Positions 19,214 to 33,200 of a stretch of DNA of 36,761 nt are shown one piece after another. Position 1 is the stretch's first letter, and every line of letters begins with the position of its first letter. Both the position numbers and the translations under genes were made by a program. Location of the stretch: positions 1 through 36,761 of the forward strand of contig MU835738.1 of NCBI GenBank assembly GCA_029204225.1. The letters run 5' to 3'. The stretch is from Diphasiastrum complanatum. Lineage: Eukaryota; Streptophyta; Lycopodiopsida; Lycopodiales; Lycopodiaceae. The notes under the pieces are model-generated. The model did no database searches. It was not told where the DNA came from and saw only the letters and a list, made by a program, of their open reading frames with translations.

Positions 19214-22200
19214 GTATTTACCTTTCTTATCTGGCGGCGACATGTTTTTGTGTTGTGTTAAGAATTTAGAACTATCAAACTCTGACTTATCGCAACTCAT
19301 TCACGAGAACTTACATATCTGTCATATCTCGTACTTATTGGATTAAACATTCTTCGTAATGGCTTCTTTTTGGAGTTGCGGAGTTTGTCTCTTCTATTGA
19401 CGGCTGTTATAGCGCTGAAAATTTTGAGTAGTAGATAATGAAAAGCTGTTGCATATTTTGGTTGTTGACGATCCAACTTTGTGCTGTTTCCTTGTCCTGG
19501 AGGATTTGAAATCTCCTCTTTAAGTTTACCTTCCTCATTTGCTGGTTTGGGAAAGTAAAAAATACGATTACAGTTTACTGATGGCCATTTTTGGTCTGCC
19601 GTCTGATGTATTATCAATATCTTTATACTGATGGCATGCGTAGGGGCGGGCCTGCGCCACCTACAGCTTTAGGAAAAAAACAAGTTATGTTAGTGGTAAC
19701 CGACGGCAGTTCGTCAACTTTGATGCTGGCTTCCCCACCTACAGTTATCAGCTTCAGTTCTGGTACCACTAACCAACTACGTGCCCCATCTTACACCCGT
19801 TATATGACTCAGCTTCTGCAATGGACTGCAAGAATAATATGCATCAAGCAGATTGAAAGGCAGATGAGATTTGTGAACTTAGAGACCACAGCAGCAGTTT
19901 GCGGGGGCATAAAAGCTTTATTGAAGGGCCAGGCATCCGTGAACAGGGAAAGGAGTGGACTGCCATCTCCAACTATCTGTTGCAGTCCATCATTGACAGT
20001 TGGAAGTTGACTCCAATTAACTTAAGTGCATGTTTTTGGCTTAGTTAAGGAACAGCCAAAAATACATTTGCACAAGTTAGCAGAAACAGAATCGGTTCGC
20101 TGACTTGTGCTTGTTAACAAACTTAAGAGCTTTCTATCTCTTCAAAGATTTGCAAATGACTAATGTGTACGAAGAAGGCAAAGTGGTTTTATTTATATCA
20201 AATACATCAGCCTGAGGATTTGCTATGGAACGTAGCATGAGAAGCCTGGCCGACCCACTTTAGCAGGGCAGCGAGGCGATGTGGGTGAACTAACTTAGCA
20301 CTTCATAATCATATGAAGGGTTGAGTTAGTTTAATGCCCTATTCTATGTGAGGATGATAACATGCCACGTCGATTTTCTTGCTTGCTTTTCGTTGCTTTA
20401 GGTTGTAACAAAGATTAGAAGTAGCAAAAAAGAATATGCATGGTATATCCCTTGTCTATGTAATCCGCTATTATTCCTCCTCGCTCTGGACATTGCTTCA
20501 TACTAATGTGTTTCAATTATTATTTGTTCCAAGACGGAGGTGTAATGAGGTTTCTGGGTTCTGAAGTTTTTGTCAAAACTGCATGTTTGTTAAAATATTC
20601 ATATGTCAACTACTACTTTGTCGCCCAATTATGAGGTATTAATGTAACTTATATAGCATGAGATTATGAAGTCTACCGAAGGTCCTAAATGTTGACGAGG
20701 CAAAACGTGCAATTATTCTCAAGATTGTGATCCCAACTTGTTGACCAGGAATAGATGGAAGTGACATAGCTAGAGAATGCATTCATTTAGTAGGAACTAT
20801 TAGATCTTGTGAGAACAAGGAGGTTACTACATCTTCAAAAGAAAAGTTATACAAATTGGAGATAAATAGTTGCTCTCAATAGTTTTTTTGGTATGACCTT
20901 CATAGCTAGATGATTACATCTACTTTAATCAAATTACATCAAAGCAAGTGAATTTTAATGGTGAGACCCAAGTTGTCCGGTGTTTGGAGATGCTAGATAG
21001 TCCAAAATATTTGCATATCGATAATTGTATAAAGTTTCTATTGCTTGTGTGGAACCAAGCTTTCATAAACATAAGTAACTAGCTTACTTATGGAGTTATG
21101 TTTGCTTTGTGTAGTTTAGAATTATCTAAGCATTTCTTCTGGTTTTAAAGTTGTTCATCTTCTTATGACATTTGACGTTTGATGACTTTCAGAAAGTTCT
21201 TCTCCAAGGTTTAGTTCTATGGCTTTCAAAATTGATGGACGAGTGATAGCTCAAGAGATCAAAGTTTCCATAGCAGAAAAAGTACTGCAGATGAGTCGAG
21301 AGGTTGGAGGAGTACCTGGCCTAGCTGTAATTTTGATGGGAAATGAAAGGGCATCTGAGACATATGTAAGGAATGTGGAAGTTGCTTGTAAGGAGGTTGG
21401 GATCAACATCTTTTTATCTAATCTCTCAAAAAGTGCATGTGAGCAAAAAGTCTTGCAGGAGGTGAATAGATTCAATCTGGATGCAGAGGTTCATGGTGTG
21501 CTTGTGCAACATCCATTACCCAGTGTAAGATGTAGCGCCTCACATTTTTGATCCTGCAAAAAGAACATGAGAGCTTGCTTGTGGTCCTGGTAAGCAACAC
21601 GAGCTTGTTGTTTGCCCACATACATGACATTCATATTTTAGGCTTGTGATGAACTAAGGAAGCATCAAACTTTGTGACGTATTCCCCTAGTTCTATAACG
21701 TCTTTTAGACTAGAAAACATGACTTTGTGTATAGAATCTTGTACAAAGTATACCATGTTCACTTTGCAATGTAACAATCTTGCTTCACCCTTTTGTCATA
21801 GATGAACTTTCAAATGATGGTGATTTTTCACTAAATGTTAGGGGTATTTTACTTTGTGTTAAAAGACTATTTTAGATTCTTGAGATTTTAAGTTACCTTC
21901 CAAGCTTAGTTGACTAACTTTGTTACACTACCTTCTTCACTTTCATGTTTACCCTTTACAAAATTGCCTTTTCAAAACTGTACAAATCGGCATGATTTGT
22001 GGGTTTGAATTGGGTTCCCATCCCAAAAGAATTGGAAAGAATTGACATTTTTTCTAGATATAATGCTAAAATATATCTATTGTATTATGTATGATGTCTA
22101 CAATGTTTCTAAAATCTTATAGATGCTAGATTGCGAGTGAATGCGTACATTTGAAAGTTCGGTGTTACTTGTAGAAAGTCGAAGCTTGAAATCAAATTAT

Positions 22201-22855
22201 TGTTTATAGAATCAAAAGTGCACATGACAGTGTTGAATGGACACAATTTAAACTCCACATACTGGATTCCAAGTTCCAACTTCCACTTAACAATGAGCAA
22301 TATAATTTATGCTTTATCCATGATCCATCATCGAACGTCCATCACACACTAGGGAATGATAAGTACATTAGTTGAATGTTTGAATAGAAATTTAAAAGTT
22401 AAAACATTGAAAAGCAAAATCAAATTGCTGAACAATGAACTATGTAGTGAATAACTGGTGGTGAGTGGACATATTTGATATATGAGCTGAATTCTGATGT
22501 CATGACTCATGGCTGAATTCTGATGTCATGACTCAGGAGTCATAATGTAGATGACAATTTGATCTAGATTCTAGACCATGTTGTATATCTAGGTCCTCCT
22601 AATCCTTGTAGAGGGGGGTGGCCTCATAGCCTCTTGCTCATCATCATCATCATGGGGCTTCAATAAGATGGAGGCCCCTCTCTTTGATTCTCGCTCTCCT
22701 TGTCAAAGCTATTGAAGCTGCTTGGTAGCTTGAGCTTGTGACGCAACTCAAGTCAAGGTCCTGCATGCAACATTGTTTTCATGAATTGTAGTTCAAATCA
22801 TTCGAACTGAACGGGTCCAATTTGAATTGGGATCTGGTTGGAATCGGGACTGGTA

Positions 22856-22924
<69 letters not shown>

Positions 22925-25900
22925 CACCATGTCGAGGGGTAGGGATCCCCTATGGGAGCACGTTACCATTGCTGCAAACTATGGTACATTGGGCACTAAG
23001 AGATGGACGTGCAGATATTGCCATAACTCTTACACAGGTGGGCCTATGCGCATCGATGCACAATTATTACGTCTGAAGGGTTACAAGATTGCCACTTGCA
23101 TGCCTGCTCGTGACATACTACTCACTCCTATTGCAGTTTATGAGGCTGGTTGGCCCTTTGAGGTCCAGAGGTAAACATTGAACTCCTAGCTCAACTTTCT
23201 TCGAGTCTAACTTATTGAACTATGACTTCAATTTTCATTGCATGCCGCACGATAATCGATTTATTTTTTGAAATTTGGTTTATATCTAATATCATCTATG
23301 TTTCAACTTTCTAACATTTAAACATTAAACAATGAACATTGAGTTACAGGTTACAACTTACATTCAACATTGTATTTATTAGTGAATCAAATTTCAATTG
23401 TAATTCATGATTTAAAATCTAAATTGCATTCTATATAGATAATTGTACTATTATGATTGATCTATGTACTATATGCCATATGGTATATACTAGTAAGTTG
23501 TAACTTTATAATTGTTAATATATATGATCTGGATTCTGTTACTTATTATGATAAATTTAACTGAAATTTGAATCTAAGATTCTAATGATTAATCTAGTAA
23601 TTTGGATTCTCGATGTCTTAGGTCTATGATCTATCTAAGTTGTAAGTAATAAGTTGAAAATTCTAACATCTATCTAGGTTGTAGTATCAAGTATCTACTT
23701 AGTACTTACTGCTATCTGGAGACTAGTATCTACTAATAGTTATAACTATCTAATTAGACTTTAGAAACTAGTACTAGTTAGAACTTAGTAGTTAGTAGTT
23801 ACTACTAAATTCTAATTAGTACAAAACTAGAGTCAAGACTTAAGTAATAGCCTATAGGTATACGGTATACCTGGTACGACCTTAGGTTGTAAGTAATTTT
23901 TTATTCTTGAAGTTTAATTTTTGATTCTTGAAGAATGAGTCATGACTTGGAAAATGTTTAATGTGCTTTTTAAATCACTAAATTAAATTGCTTTTTTTTT
24001 GTCCAAATTGAGATGCGACAGTGACACAGCCAGAGGCTACCACATCATGCCCCCCAATTGCCCATCTCACACACCCCTCTCTTCTCATGGAGACGTTAGA
24101 GCTCCAGATGAGGCAGGGCCTTGTACTTACAGTGTTGGTATTGGATCCTCCATGGCACCACCACCACGACCATCTTTAGCCACCATAATACAACCACCAT
24201 CGAGAGGGAGAGGTGGACGGGGAGGCTGCCGTGCTACACAGCTGGGGGGTAGGGATTATTATGTGTCCAGCTTTGCTCCTAGAGCAATGGCAGTGGCAGA
24301 GGTTGTAGTTTGACAATGCTTCTACACCTGCGATCTCCCATTCCATCTTGCACCATGGGTAAGTGTGGCCAGGGCCTTCTAGTGAGTATCCCAGGATGAG
24401 AGGACTTGTTGTTGAGCTACTAGATGTTAGCTAGATCGCATGGGATATTGCAGTAGTTAACGAGCAACTAGAGCCCCTCAAGAGGGCACGAGCCTAGGGT
24501 GTACTATGCATTGAGCACTCTACTCTAGAGTCTATCCCCATGGGGCTAGGTTGCCCCCTTTAAAGTTTTGTCTTTTAAGGTTCAAATTTGCTTTTAAGTA
24601 TTAAGTAGTAAGTAGTAAGTTGAAAGTTTTTTCCTGTAAGTAGTGGCCAGTAACTTTTAGGGTGACATGTGCCACGATTTTAGACTCATGTGAACATTCA
24701 ACTTTCAATTTTGATTTCTCAAGAATTAGAATGGAATCTTGAATCTTGATCATTTGATGTTGATATTTGCTACAATTTTCAATACTCATTGTTGTGAGCT
24801 AGGTATGGCTGCACCATCAAATCTGATGGTTGGAGCAATGTATGGAAGCGCCACATATTGAATATCTTGGTGTCTTCTTGCATGGGGAAACTGCAATGAA
24901 CATTTATATGAGGCTTGAGCTTATTACTTAGAAGTTTCACTCAAGCCTAGATGAAGCCATGTTCAGGAGACACTCCACACCTAAAGATCTACCTCCACCA
25001 AGTTTGTAGCTCAAACCACTTGGAAGTTACGAATCACTAATTTATGGCAATTTGTGATATGATATATCTAGATTCTAGGTTGATCATTGAAGATTCTAAT
25101 ATAATGATTCATGATGGGTCTATGATCTGACATGATACATCTATTACAATTTACGTTCACGGTTTGTAGCTACTAGTTATGTTCATTGTTCTTGCTCTGA
25201 GCAAGATTGTACTAATGCTGCATGCAAATTTAGGTGGGCCCTCCCTTGCGTTTATGTTCATAGTCTTGGAACGACTATTGAAAGTTCATGCAAGCTTGAG
25301 GCAGATGGTTGTTGCAAATGAGTGGGTGCAGTGGGGGCCATCACAAGAGCCCAAGGGCAGGAGGTTCGAGTTAAGCGTGCCCTCATCTTCATTTTGGGAT
25401 GATGCACGATCCATTGTTGTGGGCCTACAACCTATCTACATTGTCATGCGCCTTACAAATCAAGAGGGTTTCATGTTGGGCCTTCTACCCACAAGTCTCA
25501 GGTTGGCGTGTATGTACACCAACCTCTCCAACTGTGCAGAGGAGAGTCGATTCCTAGCATAAACGGGCCATAATCAGTAGCCAAATGCTTACAATAACTC
25601 AATCTCCATCAAGGGTAACATCCTCTCCGAGGAGATTGCCAAAATATGCATACATATCTTAACTAATCTTCTGATCATGCGAGTAATCCTTCTTTTAAAC
25701 GATCAAGTATAACTAGAATATGAACTATGATTCTTAATCATAATTCAATGGATTCTTGTCCTATACTCAATAAAAGAAGGTAACTACCAATGATTAGAAG
25801 AACTTTAAGTTCAGAGTCATCTCTAGTTTAGCAAATACGGCCGACCAAAAGTGACCAGCGAACTTCAAATCACGAATGTTCATAATGCCACTTTGGTAAT

Positions 25901-27127
25901 CCGTAAAGCCAAATTAGATACTCTAATAATTACTTGATCTTTACCCAAATAAACATAGTCGATTTGGTAAGATGGCCAGTCATTACCAAAATTCCACTAT
26001 CTTGTTTATTCATCCGGGGTAATCTACCAATCACAATCCTCTCTTATGGATTAGGTATATCCTAGAATTTGAGTTATGATTCACCAATCTCAACTTTCTA
26101 GACTCCCAAGATCATACCATATCATAAGAGTACATCATGAGAGTGCATTACAATTTTTAAAAGACACATGAGTTGTTCTTGAAAGTCATTTCCATCTGGA
26201 AAGTTCCAGACTTTTCCAACTCACACACAGTGCCTATATAAGGATTGTAACCCAAAAAATGCCCTAATTTTAGCCATGGCACAAAGCGTCATACCAAAGT
26301 TAAGATTCATCTAGAATACATCTAGAATTTACTCTTAAGTTCTAATCTAAGCTCTGATACCAATATAAAGTCCTCAAACCAAGGATCCTATTCTAAGCAT
26401 GCCAGTCACAAGCAATACAAGGGAACCTGATGGTGGACAAACCAATCCAACCAAACCTAGATCAAACGCAATCACAAAGAGGAATGAGGCATCACACCAG
26501 CAGCATCCTGCCACCGGTCATGCTATCAAGCATACGCTAGTGAGAGCCCAATAGCTATACTTATACCCTCCAAGGCCCATGCACCACTAGTAGTGCACTG
26601 CCACACCTCACTGGACACCTCTGCAGCCTATTTGGGCCACGTCATCCAGTTCTCCAATGACTCACTGATAGATCCATACATATCCACCATCAAGTGTTTA
26701 GGCCTATAACCAAAAATTATGACCATGTACACATAAGGGTCCCAATTCCCCTATAGTCACAATTAACTTACGGGTTGTTGGTCTACCGGTCCCTAGCGTG
26801 GACACGCTACCTGAGACCAGTCATGGGCATGATAATTATGATTGGACATGTTCTCACGAAGTTATATGGCACCATCCTCCAGTCTGCAATTAGCTCAGAG
26901 GCAGAGCCCAGGCAAGGTTGCATCGAACCGCGAACCGTGGTTCGAACAATTGAATCGACCGGGGCCGGTTCGAACTGTTCGAACCAGCTTGATGAAAAAA
27001 ATTGCCCGAGGCCTTGAGAGAGTGTTGTGTGTTTGAGATTGTGTGTGTGAGTCTTGAGAGTGTGTGTGTGTGTTTGAGATTGTGTGTGAGTTTGTGTGTG
27101 TGAGTGATTGTGTGTGAGTGTGTGAGA

Positions 27128-27215
<88 letters not shown>

Positions 27216-30200
27216 TTATTGTGTGTACGTGTGTGAGATTGTGTGTGTGTGTGTGTGAATGTGAGTGTGAGTGCTCAGTGATTGTGTGTGTGTGCACTGT
27301 GTGTGAGCACTGAGTGTGACTCGCTAGTGTGGTAGATCTTGCTTGATGGGGACCGGGGTTGAGTGTGGGGCCTGGGCATTGTGAGGGACCTGGGTAGTAG
27401 GTACTTACTACTTAGTTAGGAGTTAGAAGTTAGCAGGACAATCATTATTGTCTCTATATCCTGCTCTTAGTTTCCAATCCCTTGACAGTTACATGAACCA
27501 TCTTACCAGAAAAATGATGTCAACTAATGGCATCCTACCTCATCCCTTTAGGCCCAAGAGTAATGCTCTCAACTGTTTAAGAATCTTTATTTTACAGGAA
27601 AGCATAGTTGGAAGAAATGTTGTAAAATTAGTAAAGGAAACATAGGTAAAGGCTGAGCAGCTAGTTCCTTCCCTGGACAATTGACCATCAGATAAGATTT
27701 GTAATATATAAGCTGGGCCATGAGAGGCCTTGTTCTTGATAAAGTGCGCATGACTTTGAAAGTAGAAGATTTGGAAGTTACTCGTGGAAGGTAACACTAC
27801 ATTTTAGGAGCTCAATCAACAACCTCAACTGTTGAGAGTCACTTGCCCTCTAACTCTGCTGATAAGAGCCATTTAAAAAATGACTCCTTTTGGGGTGTGC
27901 TGGTTACTGACAACTTACCCTGTCTCTTGGGGCTGGACTCACCCTGTTCTAGACTTAATGTAAAACAGACAAGAGTGGTTGACAAAGGAAAGTTGAAACA
28001 AATATTAAACTATATGGCAAAATTCCAAGAGCACAAATGGCTGTTTTCAAGGCTGGATGGACATGAATGTACGTAGCCTCCATACCTTTAATTGGGTGGT
28101 CAACATGTCAGCAACACTACGATCATGGTTAAAAAGTTGCTGTAAAGCTCGTGCATATATTAGCTGTGCTGGCTAACAAACAAGCATTGTATATTGGTCT
28201 AGACGTTAAATAGTAAAGAGTGAGGATCAATGGTAAGCAGTGAAGGTGTCAGCACTTGTAACCTATTCATCATTATTTTCAAAATCATAACATAGAACAA
28301 ATTCCTTGTTCTAAAAAATTTCGTTTTGGTATTGCTTCCGGTTGCTATTGACCATTTCTCCTTTTGTTCTCTGGCATTACAATGTTGCAGCATATTCGAG
28401 CAGAAAATGTGCTGGAGTCTATACATCTCGAGAAGGATGTTGATGGGTTGCACCCGCTGAATTTAGGAAGGCTGGCACTTGGTGCCATTAAGCCTTCATT
28501 CATACCATGCACACCAAGAGGATGCTTGGAATTGCTATTTCGCCTTGGGATTAATCTTGAACAGAAGCATGCAGTTGTGATTGGCTGCAGTAACATTGTT
28601 GGTCTTCCGACTGCCTTGCTGCTTCAGGTACTTTTTCTCCACATATTGTTGTTAAAAGAAAGCTGTATACGAGGTTGTATGTTTTGTAATTATGTTTGTG
28701 TAGGTTGATTGGGCTTTCAGTATTGAGATTGCAGTGAGATAATTTTTGTGACCTTTAAAATTCTGTGACATAGACACAGGCAAAAGTGCAAATTTTGGAT
28801 TATGGGAGGCTTGTCTGTAAGGCATTTTTGTACTTTATTGATACATGATCCCAAAATATTATTCGATCAATGCATAAGGCTACCAACATAAGTGTCCTAG
28901 CTTCGGGGCAATTCATTTCTTCCATACAATCATTTGTGCCCTTGAGGCCTGCAGTCTATGCGCCTTCATTATGGTACTTGGACCTGTGAGTTATTGCAAT
29001 CTTTTGAAGGTCATTTAGACCCCTAAAGTACATAATAAAGTAGGCTTTAAGAAGTTGGGTGACCTGAATAGAAGGTTCCTGGGATGTGTTCCTGTTAGGT
29101 TCAAGTTAGGGTCATAGAAGATTACAAGTAGAGCTATGAGTCACATTGAAAGGCAGGTCATGAATTAGGAGCTTAGTACAGTTGGATTAAGTTATTTTTT
29201 GTAGAGCTGGCTTATCATATTACATAATCAGAAATATGGTGTTTCGTTATTCTATCTACCATGTACCCGTAGTACCTAAATATATTCTAACAGTCCATAA
29301 CAAATCAATATGTAATTAATTGAGGCATTTCAAACAATAGAAATCCGTAGATTTGAAAACTGCTACAGAATATACTCAAGTGTTGCATTATTGCTTGCAA
29401 AATAAAGTAGGTTTTTGTTGTCAATCTGAGAATAAATCTCTATAGTAGAGCTTGGGAAGCTCTCATATTTTGGTGCCACGCACATGAGCCTCAAGATCAT
29501 TAGGGATGAAGAGTTTCCATAGTCAATGATATGAAAAACAAGCCAAAATATTCCATTTTCCATGAGTCAGCACTCTTGTACTTTCTTGAATATCCATTTT
29601 GAACTTGTAAGTCTTGCTACTCCCAAAACTTATAGCCTCCTAGTGATTTACGAGGATCCACCTTGCTTTACTTCCTATAATAGATCCTTTTGGGTCCACT
29701 CAAGCACTCACATCACTGTCAACTCATACTTAGTAAATTGCTACCTAAAATTGCATGACTACCCCTCGTACTTCAGCTTTGTTCTTCTAAAAATGAAGAG
29801 GCCAATTTCTAAGGACATACGTAGTCCACCCTTTATCCATTTTAAGGGCATCTAAGAGCTGGGTGCATGTTTCCCTCCAAAAGTGTTGACCCCCCTTATT
29901 TTTTCCATATCTTTGTGGTGTCACCTGAGATTAATAAAGAGAAAAGTTTCTGAACATGCTCCAAGATGATCTCTCCTCCAATAACTGTCTCCCTTACAAA
30001 ATGGTGTGCTACCTCGATGTGCTTGCTTCTTACATGGAAAATTGGACTATTTGCAAGAGCTTGTGCCAAGATGTTGTCACATTTGACAATAGGTAGATCT
30101 CTATCCTTGATGCACTTTAGCTCCATGAGTAGCCTCTTGATTCACAATACTTCCTTGGTAGTTGTTATAAGGGCCTTGTACTCGGCTTTGAATGATGATA

Positions 30201-33200
30201 ATGATAGAGTATCTTGTTTCTTGGATAACCAACACACAAGATTGCCTCCAATAGAGATGGCAGATCCAGAATGTACTTCACTCGAAACAACCACTTGCAT
30301 CAAACAACATGCTCGTTGATAGGTGGATCCACAAGCTCCCAAGTGTTGTTAGAATTCAAGGCATCATACTCTTTAGACATGGCTTCAAACCACTCCTTAG
30401 ATTGGAGTGAATGTTGGACATCTCTTGGCTCATCATGAGAAATGAAAAATTGCATGATATGAGGTGCCATCCTCCACTTGCTTGCCTTTCTCCACATATG
30501 TGAGCCTCCTTGGTTTGGATCTCTCTCTCATAGATCTTCGTGGTGTAATTGCTTGAAGATTTTCCTACTCAAGCATCAACCCCACCACATCTTGATTACC
30601 ATCAAGATTTATAATTGGTGATTCTCCATGAGATAGCTTGACCTTGGCCCCATCTAAGTTGAGCTTTTGATCTTCATGAAAGATCACATCTCTACTTACA
30701 ACAATCTTGTTTGTAGAGGAAGATTCTATATGCTTTCTTGGTTGATGAGTATCCAACCATAACTCCTTTGATAGAATTAGAATCATCTTTTCTTCTAGTC
30801 TCTAAAGGTACATGCACAAAGCAAACACAACCAAAGATCCTAAGGTGATCCACCTTATACAACATCTCATATGGTGATCTTCCTCCTAGAGCAAGATTTG
30901 GAAGTCTATTACAAAGATAATTGGCACATGAAATCGCTTTTCCCCAAAAATCTTTTGGAAGGAGTTCTATTTTTGTCTTTTAGCAACCCCATTTTGTTGG
31001 GGAAAATAAGCACAAGTAAACTCTCTCCTCACTGCCTCTTGCTCACAAAAGTCATTAAACTTGTTGGAGATATACTCTCCTCCACCATCACATCTCAAAG
31101 CTTTCAATTTGCAAGAAAATTGATTTTCAACTAAAGCTTTGAATTTTAGGAAGACATCAAACACCATAGATTTGGAAGACAAGAGATACACCCAAGAAAA
31201 TTTTGTGTAATCATCAATCAAAGTTGCAAAACAAGTGGGTCCTCCTTTGCTCTTGGAAGAGGAAAAGTGAACATCCGAGTGTACTAGCTCAAAAGGATGA
31301 TAAGACTTGGATGGTCTCCTATACAAGCGAGCTCTCTATGAAAATCTTTCACTCTCATGACAAAATTTGAGGCACTCTCATCACTCTTTTGGTAGCTTTG
31401 AAAAATTTGATCCTAAAAGTGAGCAATCTAGATGTATTCTTGGCCTCATAGATGGCTTTGAGGGTGTCCCAAGCCTCCTTCGCCGAGATGCATGTACTAA
31501 TCTCCCTCAACACTCCATGGGATACATTTATCTTGATGTAGTGAAGGGCCATTCTTGCCCTTTTCTTCTACCTTTGGACTTCTTGAAGCACTTGTGGCTC
31601 CTCCTCAAGTCCAAGTACAATATCCATCACATCTTGGAGGATCAAAATCGACTCCATCCTCACCTTCCAAATAGAATAATTGAAGGTGTTCAATCAAGTC
31701 CAATTTGAGATCTTGCAACTTCTATGTGAGATCTATCTCACAAGCAATGTCAATTCCCTTCAATCTAGATCGATCTTCTCTCCAAGGATGACGTACAACA
31801 AGATTTGAGCCGACTTTCTTCTAAGCACTTGAAAAGCACTCAGAGACTCTAGAACAAACTCAAATACACCTGATTTTCATGAAACTATGTGGCTATGGTA
31901 TCAAAATCGCACCTAGATCTTCCCTAGACAAGATCGGTAAGCAAAATCTTGAGTTTTTTTTTTATGAAACAAGCTAGATATGAGCCTATCTTGGTGTGTC
32001 CAACCAGGTTGGGTGCCCTATCCACCTCACTTTGAATGTCTATAACTTCCTCAAGACACATCCAATTGACATGAAAGCAATTGCATCAAAAACTAGACTT
32101 TTTGCTGGCTTTCCAACAAGCTATCATGCACTAGATTTGGATCTTCCTTGGAAAAACACCACCAATCAAAGTTTACTGCCAGCAACAAGTAAGATTAGAA
32201 TAGAAGCAATGCAGCTTCTTTGTGATTCAAACAACAAAATGGCAATCATTTTTTTTTCTCCCAACACTACTTATAGAACAGCTATACTTGATTTATAATG
32301 TCATAAATATGAATATTTTTTTAAATGCAATTAAGTGCAAACTTATTTTCTATTAGATTGTTTTGGCTATGATCCAGCAACTAACTTAGAAAGTATGATA
32401 GGGAACTGATCTTTTAAGATTTGCGCTCAAAATTGGTAGAATATGGATTCATGTAAAGGAGACACATAATAATGTACCCTAATCCCTCAATAAGACGAAT
32501 GTTGGTGAAGGCCTCCTTTCCTCTCTTAGAGGTTCTCCTCCATTCACCTGTGTAAAGGGACATTCAAGAGAAGAAAAATACTTCCCTAGCTCATGATCCA
32601 TGAGAAAGTGATCTTTTAGTTGGATTCTGTGCTCCAATTCTGAATATGAAGATAGTCCCTGTTCCTCCTCAACACCTCCACCAATTTTTACTTTTTGGAG
32701 GAATCTTCCAAATGGATTCATCTGGCATGAATTCAAAAGATTTGATACCATTATGAAGTCACCTTGGGACCTAATTCAAATAGAATCAAACAGTACACTG
32801 GGAAGAACTAGATATTTATAGCTAAAAATGATAAAAGAATTGAAGTCTGAAGTAGCTGAACGGCAATATTAAAGTATCAAAATCTGAAAGTAAACTGAAA
32901 TACTGAAGCATTCTAAACTGCATTACAAGCTACTCTGTGAACCAAGCAACTAGTCTTGATATCATCAATGATCAATAATGAGGTTCACATGTCTTTTATA
33001 CTGTCTAAGGACCTAGAGTTTGCAAGTGAAGACTAGAGGCTCAGTAACGGCCATATGACTCAAAAACTCTATGTATGTCACGTCTTTTATGCTATCTAAG
33101 GACCTAGAGTTTGCAAATTAAGTCTGGAGGCTCGATTATAAAAATACCTTTCTATGTAAAACTATCAAATGACGGATCCAATGCCCCAAATGGTATGGTC

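Larger units (their letters stand above)
22929..25562 (+). mobile_element. decayed hAT-superfamily DNA transposon in FolD intron 2
   Basis: Three pieces of a plant hAT transposase lie in sense order: a BED-like zinc finger (22929-23174), a catalytic-region scrap (24810-24899) and a central/C-terminal segment (25179-25562). Between them is AT-rich sequence and a low-complexity Pro/Gly/Arg frame (23999-24313). I could not find terminal inverted repeats or an 8-bp target duplication, so outer limits are unknown. There is no intact transposase. Confidence 0.7.
29896..31710 (-). mobile_element. antisense Ty1/copia remnant in FolD intron 3
   Basis: Minus-strand pieces in copia order read from right to left: gag (31355-31700), integrase (30967-31326), a linker with a [12 protein letters not shown] block (30565-30786), the RT start (30300-30497), and RNase H (30142-30342 and 29896-30126). 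The CCHC knuckle and protease are missing between gag and integrase, and the RT core is missing. No LTR pair is found. It lies opposite to the host gene. Confidence 0.9.

Noticed and set aside
18719-19300. 193-residue minus-strand open frame opposite the inferred FolD exon 1
   Set aside because: No recognisable domain, and in 36 kb one open frame of this size is not surprising. The sense exon has splice-phase support while this frame has none.
19591-20010. 135-140 residue frame in intron 1
   Set aside because: No domain recognised; it would lie inside an intron of the FolD gene. Kept only as a possible alternative exon.
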